Part shown: positions 18,216 to 28,025 of the stretch, piece by piece
Layout: each line of letters opens with the position of its first letter
How positions within the stretch are numbered: position 1 is the stretch's first letter
Assembly: GCF_000152945.2 (NCBI RefSeq)
Contig: NC_020830.1
Coordinates: 186,001-250,000, forward strand
Direction of reading: 5' to 3'
Length of the DNA: 64,000 bases
Source of the DNA: Polaribacter sp. MED152
Lineage (GTDB): Bacteria > Bacteroidota > Bacteroidia > Flavobacteriales > Flavobacteriaceae
Notes under the pieces: model-generated
Told to the model about the DNA's origin: nothing
What the model saw: the letters and a program-made list of their open reading frames with translations, nothing else
Databases searched by the model: none
Made by a program: the position numbers and the translations under genes

Positions 18216-20825
18216 CTAATTACTTTTAGTTGTATCCCTTTTTCTATTGAATAAGTTTTTTAAGGTATTTTTAATTTTATCTTTTGTATCGTCTTTGTCA
18301 GTAGTTTTGGTTGAGTCTGTATTATCTGAATTAGTGTTTAATAAATCTTTCAATTTATCTTTACCTTGATTTAATAAACTCTGTTTTTGTTTTTCTACCA
18401 ACTCTTTTACCAAATTAGAAGTGGCAGTTTTTAAATTTGTAGAAAAATTCGGACTAGTAAAATTACCTGTAATTGTAGCTTTTACAGGAATACTTTTAAT
18501 TTCTGCAGCATCTTTAGGATTCAATTTTGCAATAATACTAGTTACATCAGAACCCAAATATTTTACAGGTACATCAAAGTTTACGTTATAATCAATGCTG
18601 TTTTCGAAAGTATGATTACCAGAAATTTCAATACCTACATCTTTATATTTTAAGGGAATTGGTTTTATGTTTACCACACCATTATCAAAAGAGAAATAGG
18701 CATTTATACCATCTAAATCTAAACGTTCTGCATCTAAGAAAGATACATTATTACTTAGTACTTGCAGTAGTTTTGAGTTTTCTGCAGTAAGCTTCGGATT
18801 TATTAATTTACCAAATAAATTACCTGTAATCGTTTTTAAACTAGGTGCCATATTTTCATCTAACACTCCAGATACATTAACTTTCGAATTCATTTTACCA
18901 CCAATAGTATTTGCAATTGGAGCAATAGATTCTAACATTTCTAAACTAGAGAAAGACTCTTTAATATTTAATTCTTTTAAATCTAAATCAACCTTAAAGG
19001 TAGAGGCATTGTTTTTGGTAGAAACATTACCATTAAAACCAATTTTTCCGCCAAAAACGTCAGAATTTAGGTTTTGTAAATTAATAGTTTCGTCTTTTAC
19101 ATAGATGATACCTGAAACATTTTTTAAATTGATATTATCATAAGTTACACTATTGGCACTTGCAATAAACTTACAATCTGAAAAAGCAGGAATTTTAAGT
19201 GTAGATGAATTTGTTGATTTTGAATTTTGTTCAGTTGTAGTTGGCTTAGATAAAAAATCGGCAACTTTAAAATTATTCGAACTTAAATTAAAATTACCTT
19301 TTAAAACTTCATCATTAAACAAAAAGCCATAGAAATTATTTAAACTTCCGCTGATGTTTACATCTGAACTACCTGTTTTTGCTTTAAATTCATTAAGTTG
19401 AATTGTATTCGTGTTAAAATTTAAAGCGGTTTTACTGATTAAAAAAGGGTTTGCAACATCTGCAGCATCATATTTAAAATCACTTACAATGATAGCACCC
19501 GAATTTTTAATATTCTTGTAGATCCCTTTTTCAATAGAATTCATATCAAAACTGGTAGCTACATTTGCATTCACAATTCCTGCTAATTCTTGCTCTAACT
19601 GTACAGGATAAACTTGACTTAATTTGGCAAGATTCACAGTTCCTTTTGCATTTAAGTTAACAGTTGGGTTTGTAGTTAAATTAGCAATATTACCATTTGC
19701 AGCAAAAGTATCATCATCAATTTTAAAGGTTAGTTTGTTGACATCTACATAGCTATCATTAGCCAAACCAGTGCTGTTCATGATTTTAGCATCGATGTTA
19801 ATTTGATTTACAGCTTTTGGTAAATCTTTGTATTTGAACATTGCATTTTTAGATGAAAATAAAATATTGAAAGTTGGTATGGTTTCATCAGACAACGTTC
19901 CTTTTACAACTCCATTTAAATCAAAATTACCTTCTGTTTTTATGCTAGCTAAATTACCTGAATATTGTTGAGGTAAAAGCGCAATTAAATTTTTGAAGTC
20001 TGAAGTTGGTGTTTTAAACTGTAAATCATAAAGTTGATTTTCATCAATTAACTGAATAAAACCATCGAACTCTAAAGGCAACTGATTTATGAAACCTTTA
20101 TTTTCTTTAAAAGTATATTTTGTGTTTTTTAAATCTATACCAATTATGGCATCTAAGGTAATATTTACATCTGATAAATAATTTACCTTATTATAATCTA
20201 AACTTAGTAATGCTGTAGTTTCTGTGTCTAAATCTAAAATGTCTTGTGCAAAATTTCCTTGTCCTGAATGATTTATCTCTGATACCCTTAATTTTATATC
20301 TGAAATTTCATCAACATAATTAAATGTCATGTTCTCTAAAGCATAGTCTTCTATATCTAAAGCTATAGCATTTTGTGCTGTATCTTCTTCTACATTGCTT
20401 TGAATAGCAATGTCATAATTGTTGTTATTCTCTTTGTTGATGTAAATATTAATAAAACCGTCTTTGGTACTTATACTTTGTAATTTTAAAGCCTCATCTG
20501 CACCCTTAAATAATTCAGTAATTTTCATACTTAAATTCAGTTCATTTGCAGCATATAAAGTATCACCTAGAAAAGGAGCTTTATTAATCACTGCAATTTC
20601 TTTTACACTCAAACTAGCTAAAGGGAAATTGGTAAAAAAACTTAAATCTGTTTCAGTAAAAGAAACAGTAGCATTAATATTTTTGTTAATAGCATTGGTA
20701 ACCATTTTTTCTATTTTGCCTTTAAAAATAAAAGGAGCTGTAAATAGTATAATTAATACTGTTAAAATAGATATTGAACCCCATTTTAAAACTTTTTTTC
20801 CTGTAGATGTTTTCTTAGCTGCCAT
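18216..20825 (-). CDS. AsmA family protein
   Basis: Large inner-membrane-anchored envelope protein, 869 residues. An N-terminal membrane helix (ISILTVLIILFTAPFIF) is followed by a long periplasmic beta-rich region typical of AsmA/TamB-like lipid-transport bridges (EKMVTNAINKNINATVSFTE at the start; repeated beta strands throughout). It ends in a lysine/threonine/aspartate-rich disordered tail. Family members influence phospholipid transport to the outer membrane. It is monocistronic on the minus strand. Confidence 0.87.
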   Translation of the reverse strand: MAAKKTSTGKKVLKWGSISILTVLIILFTAPFIFKGKIEKMVTNAINKNINATVSFTETDLSFFTNFPLASLSVKEIAVINKAPFLGDTLYAANELNLSMKITELFKGADEALKLQSISTKDGFINIYINKENNNNYDIAIQSNVEEDTAQNAIALDIEDYALENMTFNYVDEISDIKLRVSEINHSGQGNFAQDILDLDTETTALLSLDYNKVNYLSDVNITLDAIIGIDLKNTKYTFKENKGFINQLPLEFDGFIQLIDENQLYDLQFKTPTSDFKNLIALLPQQYSGNLASIKTEGNFDLNGVVKGTLSDETIPTFNILFSSKNAMFKYKDLPKAVNQINIDAKIMNSTGLANDSYVDVNKLTFKIDDDTFAANGNIANLTTNPTVNLNAKGTVNLAKLSQVYPVQLEQELAGIVNANVATSFDMNSIEKGIYKNIKNSGAIIVSDFKYDAADVANPFLISKTALNFNTNTIQLNEFKAKTGSSDVNISGSLNNFYGFLFNDEVLKGNFNLSSNNFKVADFLSKPTTTEQNSKSTNSSTLKIPAFSDCKFIASANSVTYDNINLKNVSGIIYVKDETINLQNLNSDVFGGKIGFNGNVSTKNNASTFKVDLDLKELNIKESFSSLEMLESIAPIANTIGGKMNSKVNVSGVLDENMAPSLKTITGNLFGKLINPKLTAENSKLLQVLSNNVSFLDAERLDLDGINAYFSFDNGVVNIKPIPLKYKDVGIEISGNHTFENSIDYNVNFDVPVKYLGSDVTSIIAKLNPKDAAEIKSIPVKATITGNFTSPNFSTNLKTATSNLVKELVEKQKQSLLNQGKDKLKDLLNTNSDNTDSTKTTDKDDTKDKIKNTLKNLFNRKRDTTKSN

Positions 20826-20908
20826 TGATTTTGTTTAAGTAGTACAAAGTTACTTTAATGTTGCTATGAGATTTGTTCATATCATGTTAAATATAACTCA
20901 AAACAAAA

Positions 20909-20935
20909 AATCCAGCTTTATTAAAAAGCTGGATT
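20909..20935 (-). terminator. Intrinsic terminator after the ybaB operon
   Basis: Stem AATCCAGCTTT / AAAGCTGGATT with an A run on the plus side (T run on the minus strand), downstream of the operon ending at 20958. Confidence 0.8.
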
Positions 20936-20957
20936 GCATTGTAAAAAACAATAATTT

Positions 20958-21275
20958 CTATTGCTGATATTGTTGCATTTTTTCTTCGAATTCTAACATA
21001 AAGGTATCCCAATCTGTAGTAGCTAAACCATATAAGCTGTATAAGAAGTAAACTCCGTTAATACCTAAAGCAATTAATGCAAAAGTTTTTGCTTTGCTCA
21101 TAGCTTGTATGTCATCTGCTTCATATTCTTCTGGATTTAACTCAGCCTCTTTTAATTTTTTATTGGCTATAAGGTAAGAAGGTAAGGCTAATAAAATACC
21201 TAAACCCAAACATATACAGCATACTAAACTGATAGAAGATAAAACATAAATTAAGGTAGTGTTTAGTTTTTTCAT
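20958..21275 (-). CDS. CCC-motif membrane protein
   Basis: 105 residues with two membrane helices. The first includes the SLVCCICLGLGILLALPSYLIA cysteine cluster that gives the family its name. A short acidic loop (EAELNPEEYEADDIQAMSKAK) precedes the second helix TFALIALGINGVYFLYSLYG. It is found next to DUF2752 genes in flavobacteria, as here (9-base gap). The function is unknown. It is the last gene of a three-gene operon. Confidence 0.8.
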   Translation of the reverse strand: MKKLNTTLIYVLSSISLVCCICLGLGILLALPSYLIANKKLKEAELNPEEYEADDIQAMSKAKTFALIALGINGVYFLYSLYGLATTDWDTFMLEFEEKMQQYQQ

Positions 21276-21284
21276 GTAAATTTT

Positions 21285-21572
21285 TTAAATACTAATTTTA
21301 ATTAGATAGTTGATAATGATAATTGTTAAGTTTATGTACGCTAATCTACCAATAATTTTATTAGCATTTTTTATCTTTTTAAAAAAATTAAAAATTGCAA
21401 AACTAATTAGTAAAATAAGTGTAAAAATTGCAGGATACATTTTAAAAGCATCAAAAAAGTTACCATTTAAAAATAATAGAAAAGAACGTTGCAAACCACA
21501 GCCCAAACATTCTATATCTAAAAATGTTTTGCTAAAGCAAGGCAACATGTAACTTTCTAAATCCTGAAACAT
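21285..21572 (-). CDS. DUF2752 domain-containing membrane protein
   Basis: 95 residues; the DUF2752 signature CLGCGLQRSFLLFLNGNFFDAFKMYP is intact, with conserved cysteines. Membrane helices lie around YPAIFTLILLISFAIFNFFK and LAYINLTIIIINYLIKI. The function is unknown. It lies 3 bases after the ybaB stop and 9 bases before the CCC-motif gene, so the three are one transcription unit. Confidence 0.85.
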   Translation of the reverse strand: MFQDLESYMLPCFSKTFLDIECLGCGLQRSFLLFLNGNFFDAFKMYPAIFTLILLISFAIFNFFKKIKNANKIIGRLAYINLTIIIINYLIKISI

Positions 21573-21575
21573 CTT

Positions 21576-21899
21576 TTATTTAAACATATCCATTCCTGGA
21601 ATATTAGGCATACCACTTTTAGCTGCTATAGCCATTTCGTTTTCATTAATTGTAGAAGCTCTTTCTATAGCTTTATTTAAAGTGATAATTAAATAATCTT
21701 CTAACTCTTCTGCATCATTTAGCAAAGAATCATCTATAGAAATAGACTTTATAGTTCTATTTGCGGTAAGTGTTACTTTAATTTTGTTGTCGGCCGAATT
21801 TTCATCAACCAAAACAGTATCTAGTCTTTTTTTTGTTTCCTCTACTTTTTGTTGAGCCTCTTTTAATTTGCCCATCATTCCTGTAATATCTCCAAACAT
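21576..21899 (-). CDS. ybaB: YbaB/EbfC family nucleoid-associated protein
   Basis: 107 residues, small DNA-binding tweezer-like dimer. The N-terminal helix [29 protein letters not shown] and beta hairpin [19 protein letters not shown] are characteristic, and the C-terminal [10 protein letters not shown] tail resembles the methionine-rich tail of many YbaB proteins. It is cytoplasmic, and first gene of the operon with DUF2752 and the CCC-motif protein. A promoter with both elements is visible upstream. Confidence 0.93.
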   Translation of the reverse strand: MFGDITGMMGKLKEAQQKVEETKKRLDTVLVDENSADNKIKVTLTANRTIKSISIDDSLLNDAEELEDYLIITLNKAIERASTINENEMAIAAKSGMPNIPGMDMFK

Positions 21900-21923
21900 T
21901 TTTTCGTTTTATTGATTTGAAAG

Positions 21924-21956
21924 CAAATTTAATAAATCGATTCGAATTAAAATCAA
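21924..21956 (-). promoter_or_regulatory. Promoter of the ybaB operon
   Basis: On the minus strand: TTG (plus 21954-21956), 22 bases, then TAAATTTG (plus 21924-21931), followed 25 bases later by the ybaB ATG. It fits the Bacteroidota TTG...TAnnTTTG consensus. Confidence 0.6.
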
Positions 21957-21989
21957 ACGAAAATCTTTAAAAGGCATATAATTAAGTCT

Positions 21990-21997
21990 TATTTTTG
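21990..21997 (+). promoter_or_regulatory. -7 box TATTTTTG for the S9 peptidase gene
   Basis: Exact TAnnTTTG match 23 bases before the ATG at 22021. It is back-to-back with the ybaB promoter in a 121-base divergent spacer. Confidence 0.5.
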
Positions 21998-22020
21998 CTT
22001 TCGCCAAAAAATTACTAGAA

Positions 22021-24120
22021 ATGAACAGCAACAATGCTAAACATCCTATTGCAGAGAAAAAGCCTACAAAATTAGAGAAACATGGAGATGTTAGAGTAGA
22101 TAACTATTTTTGGATGCGTTTGTCAGATGAACAGAAATTAGCTCCTATAAAAGATGAACAAACTCAGAAAGTAACTAGTTATTTAGAGGAAGAGAATGCC
22201 TATTATAAAGAGGTTACAAGTTATACCAAAGATTTTCAAGAAAATTTATTTCAAGAAATGAAAGGTAGAATTAAAGAAGATGATTCATCTGTTCCCTATA
22301 AAAACAATGGTTATTTTTATAATACAAGGTATGAAGTAGGTAAACAATATCCTATTTACAGTAGAAAAAAAGGTAGCCTAGAAGCTCAAGAAGAAATAAT
22401 TTTTGATGTTAACCAAATGGCTGAAGGTTTTGAATATTTCCAGTTGGGAGGTTTAAACGTTTCTCCAAATAATAAGTTGGCAGTTTTTGCTACAGACACT
22501 GTAAGTAGAAGACAGTATTTTTTAAGAGTTAAAAATTTAGAAACTGGCCAAATTTACGATGATATTATAGAAAATACTACTGGTGGTTCTGTTTGGGCAA
22601 ATGATAACAAAACCATTTTTTATACAAAGAAAAATCCGGTTACGTTAAGAAGTGAAAAAATTTTCAGACATGTTTTAGGCACACCAACTTCAGAAGATGT
22701 TGAGGTGTATCATGAAAAAGATGACACGTTTGGAACGTATGTAACCAAGTCTAAGTCTAAGAAATTTATCATCATAAGTTCTTTTGCAACAATGACTACA
22801 GAGTCAAGATATTTGGATGCAGATAATCCAACAGGAGAATTTACTATAGTACAGCCAAGAATAAAGAATTTAGAGTATAATGTATCTCATTACAAAGATC
22901 ATTTTTACTTTTTAACTAATAAAGATGATGCTACCAATTTCAAGTTGATGAAAACGCCTGTTCATCAAACAACTGTTGAGTATTGGGTTGATGTAATTCC
23001 TCATAGAAAAGAAACATTATTAGAAGATTTCTCTATTTATAGTGATTATTTAGTGCTTGAAGAAAGAACTAATGGTTTAAATAAAATACGCATTAAACGT
23101 TGGGACAACTCAGTAGATTATTACTTGCCTTTTGATGAGGAAACCTATTCTGCAGGTGTGTATGGGAATCCTGAATTTGATACAGAAATTATAAGGTATT
23201 CTTACAATTCATTTACTACTCCAAGTTCTGTTATCGACTTTAATATGGCAACTAAAGCCAAAGAAATTAAAAAGCAACAAGAGGTTTTAGGAGGTAAGTT
23301 TAAACAAAAAAAATATAGAAGTGAGCGAGTTTGGGCAACTGCAAGAGATGGAAAAAAAGTGGCCATTTCTTTAGTATATCATAAAGATACCAAGTTAAAC
23401 GAAAATACACCTTTGTTACAGTATGCTTATGGTTCTTATGGTTATACAATTCCAGATAGTTTTTCTACAACTCGATTAAGCTTATTAGATAGAGGTTTTG
23501 TGTATGCATTAGCACATATTAGAGGAAGTGAATATTTAGGAAGAGATTGGTATGATGATGGTAAAATGCTAAATAAGAAAAATACTTTTTATGATTTTAT
23601 AGATTGCTCTCAATTTTTAATTGATCATAAATATACTTCAGCCAAGCATTTATATGCAATGGGTGGTTCTGCTGGTGGTCTGTTAATGGGTGCAATTGTA
23701 AATATGAAGCCAGAAATTTATAACGGAATTATTGCTGCTGTGCCATTTGTAGATGTTGTTTCTACAATGTTAGATGATAGTATACCTTTAACGACTGGCG
23801 AGTATGATGAATGGGGAAATCCGAATGAAAAAGAGTTTTATGATTACATAAAATCTTATTCACCTTATGATAATGTTGAAGCTAAAGAATATCCTCATAT
23901 GTTGGTTACCACAGGTTTTCACGATTCTCAAGTTCAATATTGGGAGCCAGCAAAATGGGTTGCAAAATTAAGAGAGTTAAAAACAGATAATAATCTTTTA
24001 TTTTTAGATACAAATATGGAAACTGGTCATGGAGGAGCATCAGGTCGTTTTGAAGCTTTAAAAGAAACAGCCAAAGATTACACATTTATTTTAGCGCTAG
24101 AAAATAAGCTCGAAAATTAA
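22021..24120 (+). CDS. ptrB: S9 family oligopeptidase (oligopeptidase B-like)
   Basis: Serine peptidase that cleaves short peptides after basic residues. 699 residues: an N-terminal seven-bladed propeller and a C-terminal alpha/beta-hydrolase with the nucleophile motif MGGSAGGLLMGAIVNMKPEIY, the DYLGRDWYDDGK-like oxyanion region (GSEYLGRDWYDDGKM) and the catalytic Asp/His in GFHDSQVQYWEPAKW and METGHGG. There is no signal peptide, so it is cytoplasmic. It is followed by a promoter, so the cysteine-synthase-like gene is a separate unit. Confidence 0.92.
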   Translation: MNSNNAKHPIAEKKPTKLEKHGDVRVDNYFWMRLSDEQKLAPIKDEQTQKVTSYLEEENAYYKEVTSYTKDFQENLFQEMKGRIKEDDSSVPYKNNGYFYNTRYEVGKQYPIYSRKKGSLEAQEEIIFDVNQMAEGFEYFQLGGLNVSPNNKLAVFATDTVSRRQYFLRVKNLETGQIYDDIIENTTGGSVWANDNKTIFYTKKNPVTLRSEKIFRHVLGTPTSEDVEVYHEKDDTFGTYVTKSKSKKFIIISSFATMTTESRYLDADNPTGEFTIVQPRIKNLEYNVSHYKDHFYFLTNKDDATNFKLMKTPVHQTTVEYWVDVIPHRKETLLEDFSIYSDYLVLEERTNGLNKIRIKRWDNSVDYYLPFDEETYSAGVYGNPEFDTEIIRYSYNSFTTPSSVIDFNMATKAKEIKKQQEVLGGKFKQKKYRSERVWATARDGKKVAISLVYHKDTKLNENTPLLQYAYGSYGYTIPDSFSTTRLSLLDRGFVYALAHIRGSEYLGRDWYDDGKMLNKKNTFYDFIDCSQFLIDHKYTSAKHLYAMGGSAGGLLMGAIVNMKPEIYNGIIAAVPFVDVVSTMLDDSIPLTTGEYDEWGNPNEKEFYDYIKSYSPYDNVEAKEYPHMLVTTGFHDSQVQYWEPAKWVAKLRELKTDNNLLFLDTNMETGHGGASGRFEALKETAKDYTFILALENKLEN

Positions 24121-24136
24121 AAAGTTCGTGCATTTT

Positions 24137-24165
24137 TTGTAATTCAAATAGGAAATGTACTTTTG
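24137..24165 (+). promoter_or_regulatory. Promoter of the cysteine-synthase-like gene
   Basis: TTG at 24137-24139, 18 bases, then TACTTTTG at 24158-24165. The -7 box covers the TTG at 24163, so translation is better started at the ATG at 24178 (or 24187). Confidence 0.6.
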
Positions 24166-24177
24166 CACTCGATTGAA

Positions 24178-25185
24178 ATGACAAGAATGACAAGAAATCA
24201 AGGCATAAAAGATTCTATTTTAGATTTAGTTGGGCAAACTCCACTTGTAAAATTGCATAGAGTTACCAAAGATTTAAAAGGATCTTATTTCGCAAAATTA
24301 GAAGCTTTTAATCCAGGTTTATCTCAAAAGGATAGAATTGCCTTACACATTGTAGAAAATGCAGAGAAGAAAGGTATTTTAACCAAAGGTGCAACTATAG
24401 TAGAAACTACTTCAGGTAACACAGGTTATAGTTTGGCTATGATTGGTTTGGTTAAAGGGTATAAATGTATTTTGGCTGTCTCAGATAAATCATCACAAGA
24501 TAAAATCGATTTGTTAAAAACAATGGGAGCAGAGGTGCATGTTTGTCCTGCAAACGTGCCTGCAGATGACCCAAGATCTTACTACGAAGTTGCAAAAAGA
24601 ATTCATTTAGAAACGCCGAATTCTGTTTATATCAATCAATATTTTAATGAATTAAATAGCGAAGCTCATTACAAAACTACTGGGCCAGAAATCTGGAAAC
24701 AGACAGAAGGTAAAATTACACATTTAGTTGTAGCAAGTGGTACAGGAGGTACTATTTCTGGAACAGGCCAATATTTAAAAGAGCAAAACCCAAATATTAA
24801 AATTTTAGGAGTAGATGCTGTAGGTTCTGTTCTAAAAAAGTATCATGAAACAGGCGAATTAGATTTAAATGAGGTATCACCTTATAAAATTGAAGGTTTA
24901 GGTAAAAATTTAATTCCTACTGCTACCAATTTTGATGTAATTGATATTTACGAAAAAGTAACAGACAAAGAAGCCGCTTTTGCTGCAAGAGAGATTGTAC
25001 AACAAGAAGGTATTTTTTGCGGATATACTTGTGGTGCTGTTTTACAGGCAGCAAAACAATATAATGCGCAAGATTATTTTACAGAAGATGGTTTTGTGGT
25101 GTTAATATTTCCTGATCATGGTTCTAGATACATGAATAAGATTTACAACGCAGATTGGATGAAAAACCAAGGTTTTTTAGAATAA
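24178..25185 (+). CDS. PLP-dependent cysteine synthase-like enzyme (possible cysteate synthase)
   Basis: 335 residues from the ATG at 24178. Fold type II PLP enzyme: the PLP lysine lies in [15 protein letters not shown] (variant of the usual GSVKDR), then the substrate loop [16 protein letters not shown], the phosphate loop [17 protein letters not shown] and a late [15 protein letters not shown]. The variant loops suggest a substrate other than O-acetylserine plus sulfide. It is followed 86 bases later by an alpha-oxoamine synthase gene; the pair is what capnine (sulfonolipid) synthesis would need: cysteate formation then acylation. Ordinary CysK/CysM is the alternative. Confidence 0.8.
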   Translation: MTRMTRNQGIKDSILDLVGQTPLVKLHRVTKDLKGSYFAKLEAFNPGLSQKDRIALHIVENAEKKGILTKGATIVETTSGNTGYSLAMIGLVKGYKCILAVSDKSSQDKIDLLKTMGAEVHVCPANVPADDPRSYYEVAKRIHLETPNSVYINQYFNELNSEAHYKTTGPEIWKQTEGKITHLVVASGTGGTISGTGQYLKEQNPNIKILGVDAVGSVLKKYHETGELDLNEVSPYKIEGLGKNLIPTATNFDVIDIYEKVTDKEAAFAAREIVQQEGIFCGYTCGAVLQAAKQYNAQDYFTEDGFVVLIFPDHGSRYMNKIYNADWMKNQGFLE

Positions 25186-25215
25186 TTGAATAAAATTTGT
25201 TCAAAACTTCACTAA

Positions 25216-25246
25216 TTGCTTTAACTCTATTTTTTTGCTAACTTTG
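25216..25246 (+). promoter_or_regulatory. Promoter of the alpha-oxoamine synthase gene
   Basis: TTG at 25216-25218, 20 bases, then TAACTTTG at 25239-25246, 25 bases before the ATG. This is one of the cleanest Bacteroidota promoters in the window. Confidence 0.7.
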
Positions 25247-25271
25247 CAAACTTGAAAAAATAGTAGATAAA

Positions 25272-26519
25272 ATGACGACAGATTTATTCGATAGAATTAA
25301 AAAAGACAAAGGTCCTTTAGGAAAATGGGCAGATCAAGCAGAAGGTTATTATGTTTTTCCTAAGTTAGAAGGTCCTATTTCTAATAGAATGTCTTTTAAT
25401 GGTAAAAAAGTAGTTACTTGGAGTATTAACGATTATTTGGGTTTAGCAAATCATCCAGAAGTACTAAAAGTTGATGGTGAGGCTGCTTTAGAGCATGGAA
25501 TGGCTTATCCTATGGGCGCAAGAATGATGTCTGGTCATACACCTTTACATGAACAATTAGAAGAAGAATGTGCTGCTTTTGTAGAAAAAGAAAAAGCATA
25601 TTTATTAAACTTTGGTTATCAAGGTATCATGTCTGCAATTGATGCATTAGTTTCTAAAAACGATATTATAGTTTATGATATAGATACTCATGCTTGTATT
25701 ATTGATGGTGTTCGTTTACATGCAGGTAAGCGTTTTGTATATCGTCATAATGATATGGAGAGTTTTGAGAAAAACATTAAGCGTGCTGCAAAAATGGCAG
25801 AAAAAACAGGTGGAGGAATTTTAGTTATTTCTGAAGGTGTTTTTGGAATGAGAGGTGAGCAAGGACGTTTAAAAGAAATTGTAGCTTTTAAAAAGGACTA
25901 TAATTTTAGATTATTAGTAGATGATGCTCATGGTTTTGGAACACTTGGTGAAGGTGGAAAAGGAACTGGTTTTGAGCAAGGTGTACAAGATGAAATAGAT
26001 GTATATTTTGCAACATTTGCAAAATCTATGGCAGGTATTGGAGCATTCTTAGCAGGAGATAAAGATGTAATTCAGTTTTTACAATACAATTTACGATCTC
26101 AAATGTTTGCAAAATCATTACCAATGGCAATGGTTAAAGGTGCATTAAAGCGTTTAGATATGATGCGTACAATGCCAGAATTAAAAGAGAAATTGTGGGA
26201 AAACACAAATGCTTTACAATCTGGTTTAAGAAATGCTGGTTTCGATTTAGGAACTACGCAAACTTGTATTACACCTGTATTTTTAAAAGGTGATATTCCA
26301 GAAGCAATGGCTATGGTTAATGATTTACGTGAAAATCATGGAATCTTTTGTTCAATAGTAGTTTACCCAGTAATACCTAAAGGATTAATTATTTTAAGAT
26401 TAATACCAACAGCTACACATACTCAAGAAGATATTGATGAAACTATTACTGCTTTTTCTGCAATTAGAGAAAATTTAGAAAATGGAACTTATAAAAAGAT
26501 TGCAGCTTCTATGATGTAA
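25272..26519 (+). CDS. Alpha-oxoamine synthase (likely cysteate/serine fatty acyltransferase)
   Basis: 415-residue PLP enzyme of the class that condenses an amino acid with an acyl thioester (KBL, BioF, serine palmitoyltransferase). Motifs: TWSINDYLGLANHPEV, GARMMSGHTPLHEQLEEE, the aspartate motif LVDDAHGFGTLGEGGKG and the PLP lysine in ATFAKSMAGIGAFLAG. Close flavobacterial relatives act in capnine synthesis (cysteate-fatty acyl transferase of Flavobacterium johnsoniae) or sphingolipid synthesis. The neighbouring cysteine-synthase-like gene favours capnine, which supports gliding. It is cytoplasmic, with its own promoter and terminator. Confidence 0.82.
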   Translation: MTTDLFDRIKKDKGPLGKWADQAEGYYVFPKLEGPISNRMSFNGKKVVTWSINDYLGLANHPEVLKVDGEAALEHGMAYPMGARMMSGHTPLHEQLEEECAAFVEKEKAYLLNFGYQGIMSAIDALVSKNDIIVYDIDTHACIIDGVRLHAGKRFVYRHNDMESFEKNIKRAAKMAEKTGGGILVISEGVFGMRGEQGRLKEIVAFKKDYNFRLLVDDAHGFGTLGEGGKGTGFEQGVQDEIDVYFATFAKSMAGIGAFLAGDKDVIQFLQYNLRSQMFAKSLPMAMVKGALKRLDMMRTMPELKEKLWENTNALQSGLRNAGFDLGTTQTCITPVFLKGDIPEAMAMVNDLRENHGIFCSIVVYPVIPKGLIILRLIPTATHTQEDIDETITAFSAIRENLENGTYKKIAASMM

Positions 26520-26537
26520 TTTTTTTTGAAATACTTT

Positions 26538-26569
26538 AAAAAAGCCAAACAATCATGTTTGGCTTTTTT
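26538..26569 (+). terminator. Intrinsic terminator after the oxoamine synthase gene
   Basis: Perfect stem AAAAAAGCCAAAC / GTTTGGCTTTTTT with a 6-base loop and trailing T run, 19 bases after the stop codon. Confidence 0.9.
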
Positions 26570-26644
26570 TATTTTATTTTTTTGGGTTTAAAGTGATTAT
26601 TTTCTAATTATAAACCTCATTTCATTTGAATGTAGTGTTGGTAA

Positions 26645-27517
26645 TTATTTATCTAATAGAACCTTTTCTCTTTCAACAAACGTTTTTAAATCAGTTGGAT
26701 TTTTACCCGTCAATTTTTTATAACTACTTGATATTTTTGGTTCTTTCTGAAACCTAGGTAAGTAGTGTAATAATAGCATGACTATTATCATTCCTCTAGG
26801 CAAACCTTGTTGTTTTTTGATTCTGTAAAAATGAAAGGGACTAACATTTCGATATTTAATAGGATGTGTTACAATACTATTAATTATGCTAGTAACCGAT
26901 TCAAAACTTTTGTTTTCTAAACCCGTAATTTCAACTATTTGATTTTTATAATGATCAAATTGGTTAAGCAAAATAGCAGTAGCCTCAGCAATATTTTTAA
27001 TATCTACCCAATTGAACTTTGCATTTCCAGAAGGTAAAATAATTTCTCGATTATTTTGAATATCTGGAAGTAGAGTAGTGGTTAGGTTTTGCATAAAATA
27101 GCTTGGTCTTATAAAGACATAGTCTAGTTTATTATTAATGATTAATTGCTCTATTTTATGGTGTGGAATTACTTTACTTTTTTCAACTCCTTGCACAGAT
27201 AAAAAAACGATTTTATTTACTTTATTTTCTTTTATTTTAGTAATGAAAGGTTTAAAATATTTATCTACGTTGGCAATGTTTGGTGGTCTTAATAAAAAGA
27301 CTTTTTCAATTCCATTTAAGGCATTATCAAAGGTTTCTGGGTTCGTGAAATCAAAATGAGTGTATTCTAAATCTGAATACTTATGGAATTTTGCTTTGGC
27401 TCTATCAATATCTCTAACTCCAGCAACACTATTTTTTGGTGATTCTAATTTCGATAAAAAACCAATTAACTCAAAGCCAATATTGCCTGTAGCACCAGTA
27501 ATTAAAATTTTAGACAT
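26645..27517 (-). CDS. NmrA-like NAD(P)-binding protein
   Basis: 290 residues, atypical short-chain dehydrogenase fold: dinucleotide motif ITGATGNIGFELIGFL at the N terminus, VFLLRPPNIANVDKY and IVFLSVQGVEKSK in the central sheet, and a C-terminal helical region. Relatives are NmrA-type redox sensors or NAD(P)H:quinone reductases. It is cytoplasmic. It lies 37 bases after a secreted cupin gene on the same strand; the two may be co-transcribed. The substrate is unknown. Confidence 0.85.
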   Translation of the reverse strand: MSKILITGATGNIGFELIGFLSKLESPKNSVAGVRDIDRAKAKFHKYSDLEYTHFDFTNPETFDNALNGIEKVFLLRPPNIANVDKYFKPFITKIKENKVNKIVFLSVQGVEKSKVIPHHKIEQLIINNKLDYVFIRPSYFMQNLTTTLLPDIQNNREIILPSGNAKFNWVDIKNIAEATAILLNQFDHYKNQIVEITGLENKSFESVTSIINSIVTHPIKYRNVSPFHFYRIKKQQGLPRGMIIVMLLLHYLPRFQKEPKISSSYKKLTGKNPTDLKTFVEREKVLLDK

Positions 27518-27554
27518 TGCTGATTTTTACTTTTTATTGTTTGCTAATCGTTAT

Positions 27555-28025
27555 TTAATCTTCCAATTGTTTTGCAATTTGATCATAGTATTCTTGAGTT
27601 ACTTTATCTGTCCAAATAGTTGGTTCAGCACCATATATAGCTAAATAAGAAACATCCTTATTTTTAGAAGAGGTATGCCAATGTTCTGTATCTTTTTTAC
27701 ACTCAATCACATCACCCTTTTTTATGATAATAGGTTTTTTACCTTTCTCTTGATAATATCCTTTACCTTCTACAACAATAATTATTTGCTTAGTTTTATG
27801 CTTATGCCAATCTAAAGTTGAATTGGCTTTAAAAGTTGCTTTTGTAATATTTTGATTGAAATCCTGGTCAGCTTTAACCAAAAAATTAAGCCAAGCAGAC
27901 CCTAAATGATGAGTATTAGGAGCTTTAATACCTTTTTCTAAATAAGAAATTGATTTAGAATTTGTTTGCTGGGCAATTGAGAAAAATGGAATTAAGCTTA
28001 GTATTATAATATAGAGATACTTCAT
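27555..28025 (-). CDS. Secreted cupin-domain protein
   Basis: 156 residues with a signal peptide (MKYLYIIILSLIPFFSIAQQ). One cupin barrel follows, with histidines in STLDWHKHKTKQIIIVVEGKGYY (first motif) and DVIECKKDTEHWHTSSKNKD (second motif), so a metal site is likely. Related proteins are carboxymuconolactone-decarboxylase-associated cupins. It is periplasmic. It lies upstream of the NmrA-like gene and divergent from the HxlR regulator gene, which could control both. Confidence 0.8.
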   Translation of the reverse strand: MKYLYIIILSLIPFFSIAQQTNSKSISYLEKGIKAPNTHHLGSAWLNFLVKADQDFNQNITKATFKANSTLDWHKHKTKQIIIVVEGKGYYQEKGKKPIIIKKGDVIECKKDTEHWHTSSKNKDVSYLAIYGAEPTIWTDKVTQEYYDQIAKQLED

